The notes below the pieces were generated by a model that was not told the DNA's origin, made no database searches, and worked only from the letters and a program-made list of their open reading frames with translations. From Gordionus sp. m RMFG-2023 (lineage: Eukaryota > Nematomorpha > Gordioida > Chordodea > Parachordodidae), in assembly GCF_954871325.1 (NCBI RefSeq), contig NC_088775.1, forward strand, positions 29,241,561 through 29,305,560: a DNA stretch of 64,000 nt. Direction: 5' to 3'. Each line of letters opens with the position of its first letter. The first letter of the stretch is position 1. This document shows, one piece after another, positions 34,451 to 48,000 of the stretch. Made by a program: the position numbers and the translations under genes.

Positions 34451-35317
34451 ATACTGCAGGCCTGGCTCTAAAAAAAAATTTTTTAAATACCCTGGCTGTA
34501 AAATTTTTAAAAAATTATACAATATGAATTATTATATTCGTCAATTAGATATGGTTATAATGATTATATATAGTTATAATTAATATATGTTGGGTGAAAG
34601 TTAACACTAGCTAACACTCATAGTATCTAATACATAATATAATGATAGTTTTCCTGCCTTGGAATACGCAAAGGATATTAGGTAATAAATACATTATTAT
34701 ATAATATATGTTATATTTTTATTAATTAAATATCAGTTTTATTTTTTTTATAAATACAATTAATATAGTATATTCTCAAAATATTATTTACACAAATTTT
34801 TTATAGTATTAATTTGTAATATACAAAATATCTGTTTAGAATAAAAATAATAAAATATGTAATATAGTGTTGTAAAACGGCTCGTTTTGAGCCGATTTTT
34901 AAAAACGGCTAACTCAGTATTTTGTCCAGAAAAATATTACGCAAGCCTGAAAATTTTGTTCATAAAAGGAGAAAAGGTCTAGACATATAGTATCGAAAGT
35001 TCGAGGCTTAGTCAATATTTTTCTGGCTAAAATATTTAGTTAGCCATTTTTAAAAATCGGCTCAAAACGAGCCGTTTAACAACATTAGCTAATATGCTTG
35101 CTTATTAAATGATAATACTCGCCGATAAATATGATAAAATACAGAATAGGTAAATTTTTGTATATACCAGATCATATATAATTTTAAAAAATTCCGAGCC
35201 AGCTAAAAATTTTTTTTAAAAAAGATACCGGACCGGGTCGGGTCCAAAAAATTATTTTTTTAAATATCCGGGCCAAGCCGGGCCGGGCGGTGCAAATGGT
35301 ACCTCTGCAGGTCTCTG
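34451..35317 (+). mobile_element. Second copy of the 905-bp hAT-type MITE, left end decayed
   Basis: Aligns along its length with 43990-44894 (for example AATTATTATATTCGTCAATT and TTAAATGATAATACTCG) and ends in GCAGGTCTCTG. Its left end is degenerate (CTGCAGGCCTGG). Like the other copy it contains the 223-bp palindromic MITE at the same place. Confidence 0.8.
34865..35087 (+). mobile_element. Palindromic hAT-type MITE, 223 bp, nested
   Basis: Ends TAGTGTTGTAAAACGGCTCG and inverted CGAGCCGTTTAACAACATTA; the inner arms continue TTTTGAGCCGATTTTTAAAA. Flanking 8-mers TGTAATAT and GCTAATAT are a weakened duplication. Other copies: 44471-44649, 48768-48986 and 52010-52232. Confidence 0.8.
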
Positions 35318-35325
35318 ATTTATAT

Positions 35326-35674
35326 TAGTGATCTGCATCGGCCTAATATTTCAAGCCTGGCCCGAATCGAACCCGAAATATTTTTTAAAAAGTTTTGCCA
35401 GCCCGGCCTGAATTTATTTAAATATAGAAATTAATTTTTATAATAACTCAAAATAAAAGATTTATGTTATATGGCGTCTAGTTTCTATAAATAAAATCAA
35501 ATATTTTTATTTTACATTAAAAATTCAACATAAAATTGATAAATTTAGATATATTAAAAAAAATTTTCCAAGACCCGACATGACCCTGCCCGAATTTTTT
35601 CAAAAAATATTAGACCCGACCCAAACAGAACACGATTTCTTTTTAAAAAATAGGCCATGCCCAGGAGATCTCTA
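35326..35674 (+). mobile_element. Second copy of the 15.5-kb hAT-type MITE, 349 bp
   Basis: Begins TAGTGATCTGCATCGG and ends GAGATCTCTA; flanks ATTTATAT and TTTTATAT differ at one of 8 bases. The interior TCTAGTTTCTATAAATAAAA matches 15548-15955. It sits directly beside the end of the preceding MITE. Confidence 0.82.
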
Positions 35675-35682
35675 TTTTATAT

Positions 35683-36207
35683 TATTTAAATTATTCTAAA
35701 TCTATCACAAGATCCTATTTTTTTTAAGTTTCCCAATTGGTCTCTCCGAATAACATTATATTTTAATCCTACCTTATAAAAATAAGTTGAGAATTGGTTC
35801 CCCGAACAATAATAGTTTCGCAATATACTTACTATTTTGAATAGTATTAGTAAATATTTCTATAATTTTTATTTATCATTGTTCCTGCTCAATTAAGCTA
35901 TTGATAAACACTCATTAATATTATGGCAATACATTAATTTTTTTTTTAATTTACTACTCTACTCCATACCTATATTGTATTTTAATTTTTTATAAAACTT
36001 TGATATTTCATGATTTGTGATTCATCGCTATTTGTTAGTCACCTATTTGTGATTCATGGCTATCTCTAATTCCGTGCCATTTATGATTCCCATGCTACAC
36101 TCTTCCCTGCCGAAGACCGGGCTAGGGCGCACTATAGTAATAATAAAGTGATCAGGAATAAAAATAATAGAAAAAAGGAAGTCGAAGATATGATTATATT
36201 TTTACTC
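35683..36207. other. Unassigned AT-rich sequence
   Basis: A somewhat GC-richer patch (CTGCCGAAGACCGGGCTAGG, about 36108-36127) does not resolve into a gene. AGTGATCAGGAATAAAAATA recurs near 42460. Confidence 0.4.
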
Positions 36208-36861
36208 ATGATAATTAGGCCCAAAACTTATTATTTGTTATTCGATTCGTATTTTGCGAATACGAATAGCACAATTATTCGATTTGAAATTTAGAATCGA
36301 ATATGAATAATGAGGGAAAATATTCGTAGAATAGTAAACTTTTTATTATTCGATTCGAATATTTGTTTATTCAAAATTATTCGTATTATTCGTTTTTTCG
36401 AATATTCGCATTATTTGAAATTATTCATATTATTCGAAATTATTTATTTATAAATATTCGTAAATATTTTATTTTTAAGTAAATACTAAAAAAGAAATAA
36501 TTAAATTTTCAAAGTGGATATCATTTTGTTTTACTTTATTTTATTTCCTATTATAAATATATTCATAAATCAAATCATAAGTTATATTTTCTGATAAGAA
36601 GTTTAGTGGAAAGGGAAGCGCCCCAACAAATTTTTTTTTTAATTTTCGCTTTCACCTTTTCTGGTGGTAAGCTCTTTCAATATCTCTCTCCACTTTATGT
36701 TGTTGATGCTATCTCTTTTATCTAATTTATATTTCTTCATATTGGCTCTAACTTTATGGCCCCATTGAAGTTTGGACTTCCTCATTTACGTTTGCCCATC
36801 ACTTCAAAACTCTTAACCTTATTTCCTAATAGTTTATAGGTCTTCTCAATGTGTGCCCATA

Positions 36862-37155
36862 CTACCTAAGTTTGTTCACCATTATCTTAATTTTAATAAG
36901 CACTAACTTTAATCCTAGTATTCTTCTACTTTGCACCTTATCTACCCCAGCAATCATCCTCAGCATTCTCATCTCCATAGTTTGTAGACTTCTATCGTCT
37001 GATTCTTTGGTTGGCCATGTTTCCGAACTATAGAGAATTGTCAAGCCTAGTGTGGCAGTATTTATTAATCTAGAAAGGTCTGTCCACATTTTCTCAATGA
37101 CTCGTGAGGAATCTATTGTTTCAATGTTTGCATTGATTGCAACGGCATCTGTCAT
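36862..37155 (-). pseudogene. RTE RT C-terminal fragment
   Basis: Contains ILYSSETWPTKESDDRSLQT, then MEMRMLRMIAGVDK, the conserved LYGSETW...E..RMLR segment at the C-terminal side of RTE reverse transcriptases. The frame ends at 36862; remaining 3' coding traces (KSLPPEKVKAKIK) lie at about 36610-36690. Confidence 0.85.
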
Positions 37156-37197
37156 TGATTTTATCCTACATCATTTGATGCATGGTTCTAGTTTTAT

Positions 37198-37927
37198 CTA
37201 GTTTCGAGTGGAATTTGTGAGGTGTAAATCCATGACTAGTAACTTGTGTTGCGAAGCAATATCTTCTCCTGGGATGACTTTGCAATCTATTACATCTTTT
37301 AATCTTCTGCGAGAGATTAGCATGTAATCTATCTGGGTTTTCCTTGTGCCACTTTCATATGTTATTAAATGGCTGTCCTTTTTCTTATCGTAGGTGTTGG
37401 TTAAGGCAAGGTCGAAGGCTTTCGTAAATTTCAGTACATGCTCTCCTTCATCATTTCTTTCTCCATATCCAAAACCACCATGATGCCTTTTGTAGCTGTC
37501 TCTTGCTTTTCCCACATGCGCATTTAAGTCTCCACCTATTATGACTAGGTCATCCTTAAGGATTTCCATTACAGATTCATCAAGGATAGCTCTAAAGTCA
37601 TCTTTCTCCTCTTCTTTGCAACACGTTTGAGGAGTGTATACTGAAAAAATGTCTAGTATTGATTGACCAATGCCGAATTTTATTTTCATTAGTCTATCAG
37701 AGATCCTGTTAACTTTTGTCACCGAGGAGGTTAAATCTTGACTGAGGATGATACCTAAACCGTTCCTATTACTAACAATTCTATTATAGTACAATTTATA
37801 CCCATCTCCAATCATTAGAGTTTGACCTTTCCATTTCGTCTCTTGTATGCATGCTATATCAACTTTTCTCTGTTCAACATGGATGCCAATTTTCTCGTCC
37901 TATTTAAGTGTACCAATATTCAAGCTT
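37198..37927 (-). pseudogene. RTE endonuclease domain
   Basis: Residues read IACIQETKWKG (catalytic Glu), GIILSQDL, FSVYTPQT, VIIGGDLNAHVG (catalytic D/N), RKTQIDYMLISRR and IASQHKLLVMDL (catalytic His), the full motif set of an AP-type endonuclease that nicks target DNA. The open stretch begins at an ATG at 37815, but coding homology continues upstream to about 37927, with one stop. It ends at HLTNSTRN, after which the RT should follow but is missing. Confidence 0.88.
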
Positions 37928-38301
37928 GCTCTAACCTTGTGTTCTTTGCTTTATTATACTTTTCACAGGATGGAGGTCTACACTCTACGCGTCGCTTGGA
38001 GGGAACGTCCTAGCTTTCATATTTTTGTTTGTATCTTTTACTTGGTTTATTAGGCACGTATCATAGCACCCGACTGCCCAAGCCTATCGGTGACCGGGTG
38101 TAATTTCCAAGCTCAGAAATTCATCTTATCATAAGTATTTACATATCAGGCATCGAAGAAAAACGTAAAAACTTTTAAAGTTCCTTATCAGGGTTGAACC
38201 GGTACCTTCGACGACCCAACAAAGTAAACTAATAAATATAATTATTTTATTTTGATAGTTAGATTTAAAAATTCTGGTTAACTTATTCCCAATAATGCCT
38301 T

Positions 38302-40808
38302 TTTTATATATATAAGCAACATCAAAGATTTTATTATTTCATATTTTACATCAAGACAAAGACAATAAAAATTATTCTTCAACAAAGACAATAATAATAT
38401 TTATCCCCAAGGAAAAACAATATCCTTTTTAAATTTCTTTGATTGACATTTTGTATATAAAATTATATATATGTATAAATACATATAACGTGAAAGTTAA
38501 CTGACATTTCATATATAAATTATATATATATATGTATAAATATATAACTTAAACGTACAAATTCACAACACGCCCACCCTTCAAAAACCACATGTTACAT
38601 TATCCAAAAATATTTTTCAATTTAATTTATAATATTCAATTCATGTTCATATAATCTTTCCCCTTCATTTCAATTCTCATCATTTATTGGATATCATTTT
38701 GCCATAATCTTTTCAATCCTTTCATTTGAGTCATAGCTCTTGGTCATCATTATTCTCCCACTTCTCCATATTTATCTTCCAACATATCAGGTGTTAATAA
38801 AACATAAGGATAAATATTTCATCAAAAATTAATAGTCAAAATATATACCATCACTAAATATAATTTCTTTTCATATATATAATCAATGCGATATTTTGTC
38901 TCAATACAAATTTGAATTTTTCCAAAAAAAAAAATGTTTAAAGTAATCTAACAAAAATATGATTTTAAAGATATAATCATAAATAACTACATAAAATCTC
39001 TATAAATATAATTTTTCTACATATATATCACTAATGTAAGACTTTATCTCAATAAAATTTGATTATTTTTTTTTTAAAACAATAAGATGTAATATCTTTA
39101 GATCAATCATTGATATTGGTAAACATAAAAATACATGATTTGTATGACATAAACATAATACAAATATATTCAAATACAATTTAAAATTTTAATTTATATT
39201 AAAAAAAATATTGTAAAATTTCATAATATTGATAATATCTTCTTTTCTTCTAACATTTAATTACTCTAAATGTTTAATTCCCACTGAATTCTAAATATAT
39301 TCTCTATATTTTATTTTTTTTTCGAACCATATAATTGATTACTCACTAATTACCCTAAATGTTTAATTCACATGAATTTTCTCTATATATATTTTTTTTA
39401 CACCATTATAATTAATTACCCAATATACTTAATTAAAATTAATCATTTAATATATCCATATATTAACTACAATTCAATAATTAATATGCCTCAAATAAAT
39501 TCCCTATATTTAACAATATTGTTTATTTCACATGTTAATATGCCTTAAATATATTCTCTATATTTATCAATATTTTTTACTTCACATGTTAATATGCCTT
39601 AAATATATTCCCTATATTTGTCAACAAAATTACATACTTACTATTTAATACATATTAAATTTCCCATTAACATATTATTCCCAAATATTTAACATATTAT
39701 CCTGTATTCATTAATATTATCCCAATAAATTGTATTAATTAATATTTGAACCAAAAGAATGAACCAACTCATATGCCCATTTTTTTTAAAACCAAATTGT
39801 ATATACATATTTGATATATATTTTTTAAATTCTTTCAATACATTCATATTACCATTTAAATTTTCCACAAAAATTTACATGTACTAATTTCATTAAATAA
39901 CATTCAAATTACCATTTAAATTTTCCACAAAAAATTTACATGGACTCATTCCAATAAGTAACATTCATATTACCATTTAAATTTTCCACAAAAAATTTAC
40001 ATGGACTCATTCCAATAAGTACCCCACTCTTTTACCATTATATTTCCATTTAAGAAATTTTAATTAATGAAATTAATATTCATCATACCTAAATTCATTT
40101 CAGAATTTAAAGGTCTCTGAATCTCATTTATTTCTTTATTAAAAATCTCTTCCAACAAGACAATAAAAATAATCTCATATAAATATACCTTATTTCTTAA
40201 TCATAAATATCTCATATTTATATTTTTAAAAAAATATCAAAATATTAACACAATTTTCACCCTCCTTATATATATATTTTGCATTCTAATAAGTTCATAA
40301 TAATATCATATAAATACTAAAATTATTCAAATTAATTAATATTTTACACTAATATTATTTATTCATATTTAATCAATAAAATATCTCTCATTGCGTTGTG
40401 TATTACAATTAAAAAAAAATTCTTACCAGTATATCCATAATAGTTAAACATCATCCAATTCCATTTAATTCAAATGATACTTTAACATAACATTTGCCAT
40501 CAACTTTCGGTGTCTCATCCTGGTTGAAACGTGCACCAATTTTATATATATAAGCAACATCAAAGATTTTATTATTTCATATTTTACATCAAGACAAAGA
40601 CAATAAAAATTATTCTTCAACAAAGACAATAATAATATTTATCCCCAAGGAAAAACAATATCCTTTTTAAATTTCTTTGATTGACATTTTGTATATAAAA
40701 TTATATATATGTATAAATACATATAACGTGAAAGTTAACTGACATTTCATATATAAATTATATATATATATGTATAAATATATAACTTAAACATACAAAT
40801 TCACAACA
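38302..40808 (-). mobile_element. Second non-coding LTR element, young
   Basis: LTRs 38302-38568 and 40540-40808 differ by about 2 bp in length and hardly at all in sequence. Target duplication GCCTT (38297-38301, 40809-40813). On the minus strand the LTR starts TGTTGTGAATTTG and ends TATATATAAAA; the polypurine tract GAAGGGTGGGCG precedes the 3' LTR and TTGGTGCACG, a likely primer site, follows the 5' LTR. The 1.97-kb interior is non-coding. Same family style as 8167-10955. Near-identical LTRs imply a recent insertion. Confidence 0.9.
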
Positions 40809-41035
40809 GCCTTGAATTCTTTCTTTAGTAGAACATTAAAATTGGTCAGTATAGTTTTTACTTATAATTATTTTTTCATTGGTATGATAAATAATCTCTT
40901 CAATCATTTTTGGAGTTGTGAACTTCTTTCCCATATTCTTTTACTCCTGGCAGATAAATAACTAAATTTTGTTGACGAGTTTTTTTCTAGGCTTTTTCCA
41001 TTTAGTAACCTTTTTTTTTTGTATTGTCGAAAATG

Positions 41036-41255
41036 GCAACTGATATATTGTCCATTCAAGGATATTTGGCCTCATGTGAACGATTACTTAAAAGGTACAA
41101 ATATGATAATGAAGAATAGAATGCCTTTGAAGCAAGAAACCATTAGAAAGACTTTACGCTTGAAAAACTGGTTATTGTCAAATTCGGATCTAGCAAATTA
41201 TATTTTTCCTGTATTATATTTTGATGTTTATAAAATGAGATCAATGTACATTTAG
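41036..41255 (+). pseudogene. hAT transposase C-terminal fragment (Ac-like)
   Basis: Reads ATDILSIQGYLASCERLL in one frame and NMIMKNRMPLKQETIRKTLR, then LKNWLLS, in the next, matching the C-terminal hAT block (A.D.L.IQG...ASERLFS...RNRL.PET....LKNW). One frame change in the middle. It belongs to the hAT element 36216-41620. Confidence 0.8.
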
Positions 41256-41689
41256 AAAATTTTAATAAAATTTGAATATTAGATTGAAGAAATGATTTTG
41301 TTATTTTTATAAGCAATTATAATTCTAAAAGTCGGGTGTTTTTGGCCAATTTGTTTGGATAACGTTATATGAAATCATTTGGTTTTATTTCGTTTATTTT
41401 CTGTAAATTTTAATATGCGACAATTAGCTTAGAGAATCTTTAAAGGTGTCATTTTAAAACATTCACATCTGTTTATAATTTTTTTGCAAAAAATAATTTA
41501 TTTTTCATAAGCTTTAGAAAAATTTTCGAATCAGATCGAATAATAATTTTATTATGAATGAATAGCAATGATATATTATTCGATTCGTATATGAATAGCT
41601 CAATTAATCGATTAGACCTAATGTTGATATCATAAAAATCATCCAGATCTTTTATTAATGTTTTAAGTCATTCAATAATAATTAGTAAG

Positions 41690-42060
41690 CAGCCATGTAT
41701 TTTTTCCGGCAATGCGCTATTTTTTCAACTTTATATTATTTTTTGAGAGCCTTTTTTTAACTTTAAATATATGATTTTACCGGAAATGCATTGCATAATG
41801 AGGAATACCTACTTTATTAATTCCAGATAATTTTGCCATGAACCTATTATAATTTATATTCATTTTCCATATATTTTTTTATATAAATTATAAATAACTC
41901 AAAGGTTAACGGCAAAATTGATTGGAATTCATAATAGGTATTCTAAGCGTGCTGGAATACATTTCCGATAAAATCAGATTTTTAAATTTAAAAAACGCGG
42001 ACAGAAAATGATTTAAAGTTGAAAAAAAAACACATTGCGGGTAAAAACACATTACCTATA
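41690..42060. mobile_element. Probable MITE with inverted ends
   Basis: CCGGCAATGCGCTATTTTTT, then CAACTTTA, on the left mirrors TAAAGTTG...ACATTGCGGGTAAAA on the right; inner parts (GAATACC/GGTATTC, AACCTATTATAA/TCATAATAGG) also pair. No clear target duplication. Confidence 0.5.
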
Positions 42061-43981
42061 ACATATGTACTTACAATTAATTGTTATTTTATTATAGTAT
42101 AGCATTTTGAATAAAGGTATACGATTAAAATAAATTTATTCCTTTATTGAAATTGCTATATATATAGGCCATTTAGATTTAGCTTGTAAATATTTTGTTA
42201 ATGGAACAATTTAAAAATCCTGTAAAAACACATTTATTTAATTGATAAAATAAAATATGATAATTTGTAGAAGTTGGATAAAAAAAATTCATTTGAAAAA
42301 TGTGCAATGCAGACAATGACTGTTTGCTTGGTTTAAAAAATTCTCTTTTAACTGCATGGATCCATTTGCTTAAAAGGGCTTTATTGTTAATTAAAAACTT
42401 AAATAATTTTTAAAAAATGAATCAATTTGATTCAAGGCCACATCCTATTCTCATTAATAATGAAGTGATTAGGAATAAAAATAATAGAAGACAAAGTCAG
42501 AGATATTAATATTATGCCTGTAAATTAAAAAATATATTAATTAAAATTATAGAATTACATTTTTACTCATGATATTATATATTATAATTCATATTTAATT
42601 TAATTTTCATTATATAAAGATTGTTAAAGGTTCAAGAAAATTTAAGAATGTAATTAGTAAAAACAAAAAATATATAAATAAATGGTTATACATATAGAAA
42701 TGATACACTTATTTTTGTTAAACAAAATTTTTTTTACATGAATTTTAAATTTATTTTATATTATAAAATATATATATTTTGTTGTAAATTAAGTCGCTAT
42801 TTTTATTATATTAAAAAATAAAAATTTCTAAAAATACTCATCTTGTAGAAATTTTTTTGTTACTTAATTCTTTTAGTTCCCTACATTCATTAAAATATGT
42901 TTAAAAAATAATTAATTTATAGTATTATATTTTTTAAAAAAATGTTACATCATGCAATTCATAATATGCGATTTAAATAAAAAAATATTTTACTTTAAAA
43001 TCATCATATCATAAACATAGTTATTAAAAAGACTGTTCTTATCTTTGCAAGTGGCTGCTGTTAAGGTTAGCAGGTAAATTAGACAATAAATGGTAAGAAT
43101 TCAAATTTTATTTTATTTAATATAAAAATTTAACAACTATCTATCTAATAAATTTAAACATTTATATATGTTATTAAATTGATTGTTTAATAGGTTAATT
43201 TACAAAATAAATACGTCGTCATACGTCATAAGGCGCATACGCCCTCTAAACGTTGTAGGTACAACAGAGCTACGCTAGGTATTTCTCATTTCCATCTAAT
43301 TGGATTAAATAAAATTTGGGAAAAAGATGAGAAGCCCTTTACACGTTTGTGGGCAAGCCGTACGTACTTGTGGGCACAACATTTCGAAAAATGTTGCTTA
43401 AACCTCTATAGGCTTTAATTTAAAAGGAGTGGGACAAAGAAAAAGCCTATACCCGAGAACTACAGTATAATTTAATTACTTTAAAGGTGGGTGATGGCTG
43501 ATTTTAAGCTTAATTTCTTTAATGTAAGTTATATCTGTAAATAAATATGATTAAAATAAAATAATATTTACCACCGGATGAACCGAACCCCCAAATAAAT
43601 TGATAAACGAATATGAAATATATAGTTGAGTAAAAAGTATGAATGAATAAAATTGTAATTCATGCTATACAATACCTTAATATAAATCAAACAATTTTAT
43701 ATGTAAATCCCATATTAACAGCTGTCAAATGAATCATGTTTTTATAACATTATAAAATTGGACGTTGAGCATTCTATGTTATATAAGTTTATGCTTGTAG
43801 CAAACAGTGGGCGTAACCATAATTTTTGTAGGAGGCTTCCAATGTTTAAAAAATACCCTGCCCATCGGCCGTAAACTCTTGCCTCAAAATCATACATTAC
43901 GATTTAAGAACTTAAAATATCATTATAATGATTAAATTACTTTGTATTTCACAATTTTATTTTAATAATGAAGATGGTAAT
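42061..43981. other. Unassigned sequence
   Basis: Mostly AT-rich. About 43210-43470 is less AT-rich and looks single-copy (GGGCAAGCCGTACGTACTTG, GGCGCATACGCCC palindrome), but shows no open frame or known RNA fold. Confidence 0.4.
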
Positions 43982-43989
43982 ATTTATAC

Positions 43990-44894
43990 CAGAGACCTGC
44001 AGACCCGGTCCTAAGCCCGGCCTGAGTACCAGGGCCGGGCCGTATTTTAAATTTTTAAAATATACCCGGGCAGGGCCTGAAAATTTTTTTTTAAAAATAC
44101 CCGGGCCGGGCCGTATTTTTTAAAAAATTTTATACAACATGAATTATTATATTCGTCAATTAGATATGTTATAATGATTATATATAGTTATGATTAATAT
44201 AATGTTTGGTGAAAGTTAACACAAGCTAACACTCATAGTATCTATTACATAATAAAATTATAGCTTTCCTGCCATGGAATAAATACGCAAAGGATTAAAT
44301 ACATTATTATATAATATATAATATATGTTATATTTTTTATTAATTAAAATATCATTTTTATTTGTTTTATAAATACATAGTATATTCTCAAAATATTATT
44401 TACACAAATTTTTTATAGTATCAATTTGTAATATACTAAATATCTGTTTAGAATAAAAATAAATAAAATATGGTGTTGTTAAATGGCTCGTTTTGAGCCG
44501 ATTTTAACTCAGTGTTTTATCCAGAAAATTATTATGCAAGCCTGAAAATTTTGCTCATAGAAGGAGCAAAGGTATAGACATATAGTATCGAAATTTCGAG
44601 AGTTAACCGTTTTAAAAATCTGCTCAAAACGAGCCGTTTAACAAAATTAGCCAATATACTTGCTTATTAAATGATAATACTCGACGAAAAATATGATAAA
44701 ATACGAAATAATGAATTTTTTGTATATACCAGAATATAATTTAAAAAAATTCCGAGCCGGGCCTAAAAAAAATTTTTTTTTTAATCCAGGCCGGGCCCTA
44801 AAAATTTTTTTTTAAATATTCGGGCCGGGTCGTAAAAAATTTTTGAAAAAAAATCCGGACCGGGCCGTACAAATGGTACCTCGGCAGGTCTCTG
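43990..44894 (+). mobile_element. hAT-type MITE, 905 bp, containing another MITE
   Basis: Ends CAGAGACCTGCAGACCC and GGCAGGTCTCTG; exact 8-bp duplication ATTTATAC (43982-43989, 44895-44902). GGGCCGGGCCG-rich arms. Contains a 179-bp copy of the palindromic MITE at 44471-44649, also present in the 34.4-kb copy at the same site. Confidence 0.88.
44471..44649 (+). mobile_element. Palindromic hAT-type MITE, shortened copy
   Basis: GTGTTGTTAAATGGCTCG and inverted GAGCCGTTTAACAAAATTA flank a deleted centre; sequence matches 34865-35087. Confidence 0.8.
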
Positions 44895-45059
44895 ATTTAT
44901 ACCGATATATTTTGCTTTTACATTTTAAAGCGACTTTATTGTATATTTTATCGGGATATGAGAAAATCCATTTAATATAAAAAAATATATAAATATATCA
45001 TAATTCATAATAATTCGTATTAATTTTTCAAATTTAAAAAAAATAATATTCAAATCTTA

Positions 45060-48000
45060 GCGTATGATTGAATTTCTAGAAGAAGCATTTAACCTTGAAA
45101 GTTGCTCTACACTGGTCTTAAGCAAAATAAAGTTACACCGTTCTGTAAAAAAAAGATATAGTTGGAAATTTTAAAGAATTGACGTGGATTATATTAGTAT
45201 TCAACAAAATCGAGAGAATCGAGCAAAACTAACTGCAGAGATAAATGGGTTAGATGTTGAATTTGATTTTGACACTGGTGCACAAGCGTCATTGATAGGA
45301 ATTGATATATGGACAAGTATTGGGCGACCAAAAATTAGGCCAACCAGTCCATTGACTGCATATGGTGATCATCCGTTAGACGTTAAGGGCGAGACCCAAG
45401 TCAATGTTAGGATTGGATCACAGACAAGGACCCTACCAGTGGTAATAATGAATACAACTGGGGTGCCTCTTTTCGGATACCATGGATTATAGCATTCAAT
45501 TTAGAAATGCCTCGTCAGGTTATGATTAAACAAGTACGCAATTTGGTCAACAATATTGAAAAAGAAAAATGTTGCATAACACTAGATTCTAGAATTCGAG
45601 ATTTGATTAATAAACATCAAGAAATTTTTGATGATAAGATGGGACATATACGTGATTTTGCAGTGCGAATACATTTAAAGGATACCGCTGTACCAAGATC
45701 GTTTTCAGCCCGTAGGGTACCATTTCCACTTCGCAAAGCAATTGAAATGGAATTAGACCGATTAGTAGCTGCAGGAATTATCGAAAAGATTGATTCGACA
45801 ATAACCAGGGTACAGTGGTCAACGCCAACCGTAAATGTACGCAAGAGTAATGGCGATATTCGAATTTGTGCTGATTTCAAAGTTACACTCAATCCGTGTT
45901 TATTATATGACCATCATGTTATTTCTACCTTAGACGATTTGTTAGAGAAAATCCAAGGTGGTGATAAATTTACCGTGATAAATCTGAAAGATGCGTATTT
46001 ACAGATGGAAGTAGAATTTGAATCAACTACTAACGATAGTGACTAATAAGGGCTATTTCCGTTACCGACGATTGTCATTTGGATTGGCAAGTGCACCAAC
46101 TATATTTCAAAGATATATGGATGAGTTACTAAAAGATTGCCAAATGACTGGTGTCCATTTAGATGACGTAATTATTTCTGATCGAAATGATGAGGAGCAC
46201 TTAAATAATTTGCGAATAGTGTTAGACAGATTACATGTAGCAGGTCTTAAGGCGAAATTAACAAAAGTGAGATTTTTACAAAAATCGGTTTCATTTTTAG
46301 GGGTGATAATTGATAAATTCGGTATACATCCTAACCCGGAAAAGGTGAAGGCTATCCAAAATGCACCAAAACCTAAAAATATACAACAACTTAGATCTTT
46401 TCTAGGACTAGTTAATTATCATGAACGTTTTATTCGCAATCTACATTCTAAAGCGGCGCTATTACATAGATTAACGAGCGTGAAAGTACCTTGGCAGTGG
46501 TCGAAAGATGAACAAAATTCCTTCAATGAGGTAAAGGAATTATTGTCATCCGAGGAAACGTTAATTCCTTATAACGCGCAGTGCCTATAATTTTGGAATG
46601 CGACGCATCTGATTCAGGATTAGGGGCTGTGTTGTTACATCAATTAGTAGACGGAAGGACAAAACCTATTTCGTTCGCGTCACGTACTTTATTAGAATCA
46701 GAGAAACACTACGCTCCGATTGATAAAGAAGTTCGAGCACTTTTATTTGGTATTGAAAAATTTAATTCATTTATTTATGGTAGAAAATTTTTACTTCGAA
46801 CTGATCATAAACCATTAGAGCCATTATTTGGGGAGGAAGGCGATTTACCTAAAATTTCTAATAATCATTTGACACGTTGGGCCTGGAAGATGGCTTCTTA
46901 TGATTTTACATTAGAATATAGACCTGGTAATAAAAATGTAATCGCCGACGCATTATCAAGGCTTCCGATATTAGACACGGAAGAGAATCAAGATTCTAAA
47001 CATGCTTTGGATATTCGAAGTATTAATTTGGATGATATGCAATTGTCAGAAAATATTCTACGAAAAGAGTCGAAGCAAGATTTAATATTAAAAAAAGTAG
47101 CAATACATATTCAGCAAAGTTGGCGAAACTTTGATCGTCATAAAGATAAAGAAATAGTTAATTTTTATAATCGACGGTAAGAGCTTTCTGTCGATCGTGA
47201 TATTATAGAATGGAATGGGAGATTGGTTATTCCTAATAAATTAAGAAATGCAGTGTTAGGAATGATTCACCGGGGACATCCTGGGGAAAATGTAATGAAA
47301 TCTATTTTTAGATTGTATTGCTGGTGGCCCAGATGTGATGTTGATATAGAAAATTTTATCAAAATATGTTCTGGATGCCAGAAAAATAGACCTAGTATTC
47401 AAGAAGTACCTCTATTTTCTTGGACTGTTGGGAAGGAATCTTGGGAGAGAATCCATATTGATTTTGCTGGACCAGTAGATTCGCGATATTGGCTAATAGG
47501 TATCGATTCCTACTCCAATGGTTAGAAGTTTATCTAATGCATAATACCTCTGCTGATGCTATGATAAAACGACTAAAAAATGGTTTGCTAGGTTTGGAAT
47601 ACCCAAGTACATTGTGTCAGACAATGGACCACAATTCTTATCTGGGGAATTCCGTAGGTATTGTGATTTAAATAACATACGTCATATACGTTCGGCACCC
47701 TATTATCCAAAAACTAATGGATTAGCTGAACGTACAGTACGAACCTTGAAAGGTCGGTATTATGCGACGAGAGATTCAATTAGCGATCCCGAAGAAGCTA
47801 TGACACAGGTTTTAACAACCTATCGATTGGGAGAGCATAGCTCCACAGGGAGATCTCCTGCTAAAATTATGTTTGGGATGCAATTGAAAACAAGTCTGGA
47901 TTGGATCCGACCAAATGCTGAACACGAAATAGTAAGGGCCAATGATAAACAAAGCCTTCACCATGATTTACATTCAAAGGAAGGAGAATTTGAAATCTCA

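Larger units (their letters stand above)
36605..38150 (-). mobile_element. RTE-clade LINE with internal deletion
   Basis: Read on the minus strand: a 5' leader with the RTE-like CACCCGGTCACCGATAGGCT at about 38080-38101, an apurinic-type endonuclease, then only the C-terminal end of the RT and a 3' end in an A-rich run (GTTGGGGCGCTTCC). The catalytic RT core is deleted, so it cannot move by itself. Confidence 0.85.
36216..41620 (+). mobile_element. hAT element holding an RTE LINE and an LTR element
   Basis: Inverted ends TAGGCCCAAAA... and ...CGATTAGACCTA with ATTCGATTCGTAT subterminal motifs on both sides; flanking 8-mers ATGATAAT and ATGTTGAT match at 6 of 8 positions. The left 390 bp is rich in ATTCGAATA repeats. 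A hAT C-terminal coding piece lies near the right end. The rest is taken up by later insertions. Confidence 0.72.

Noticed and set aside
38165-38220. tRNA-like B box (CCGGTTCAACCCTG, minus strand) suggesting a SINE
   Set aside because: No A box at the right distance, no second copy in the window, and the RTE leader lies next to it.
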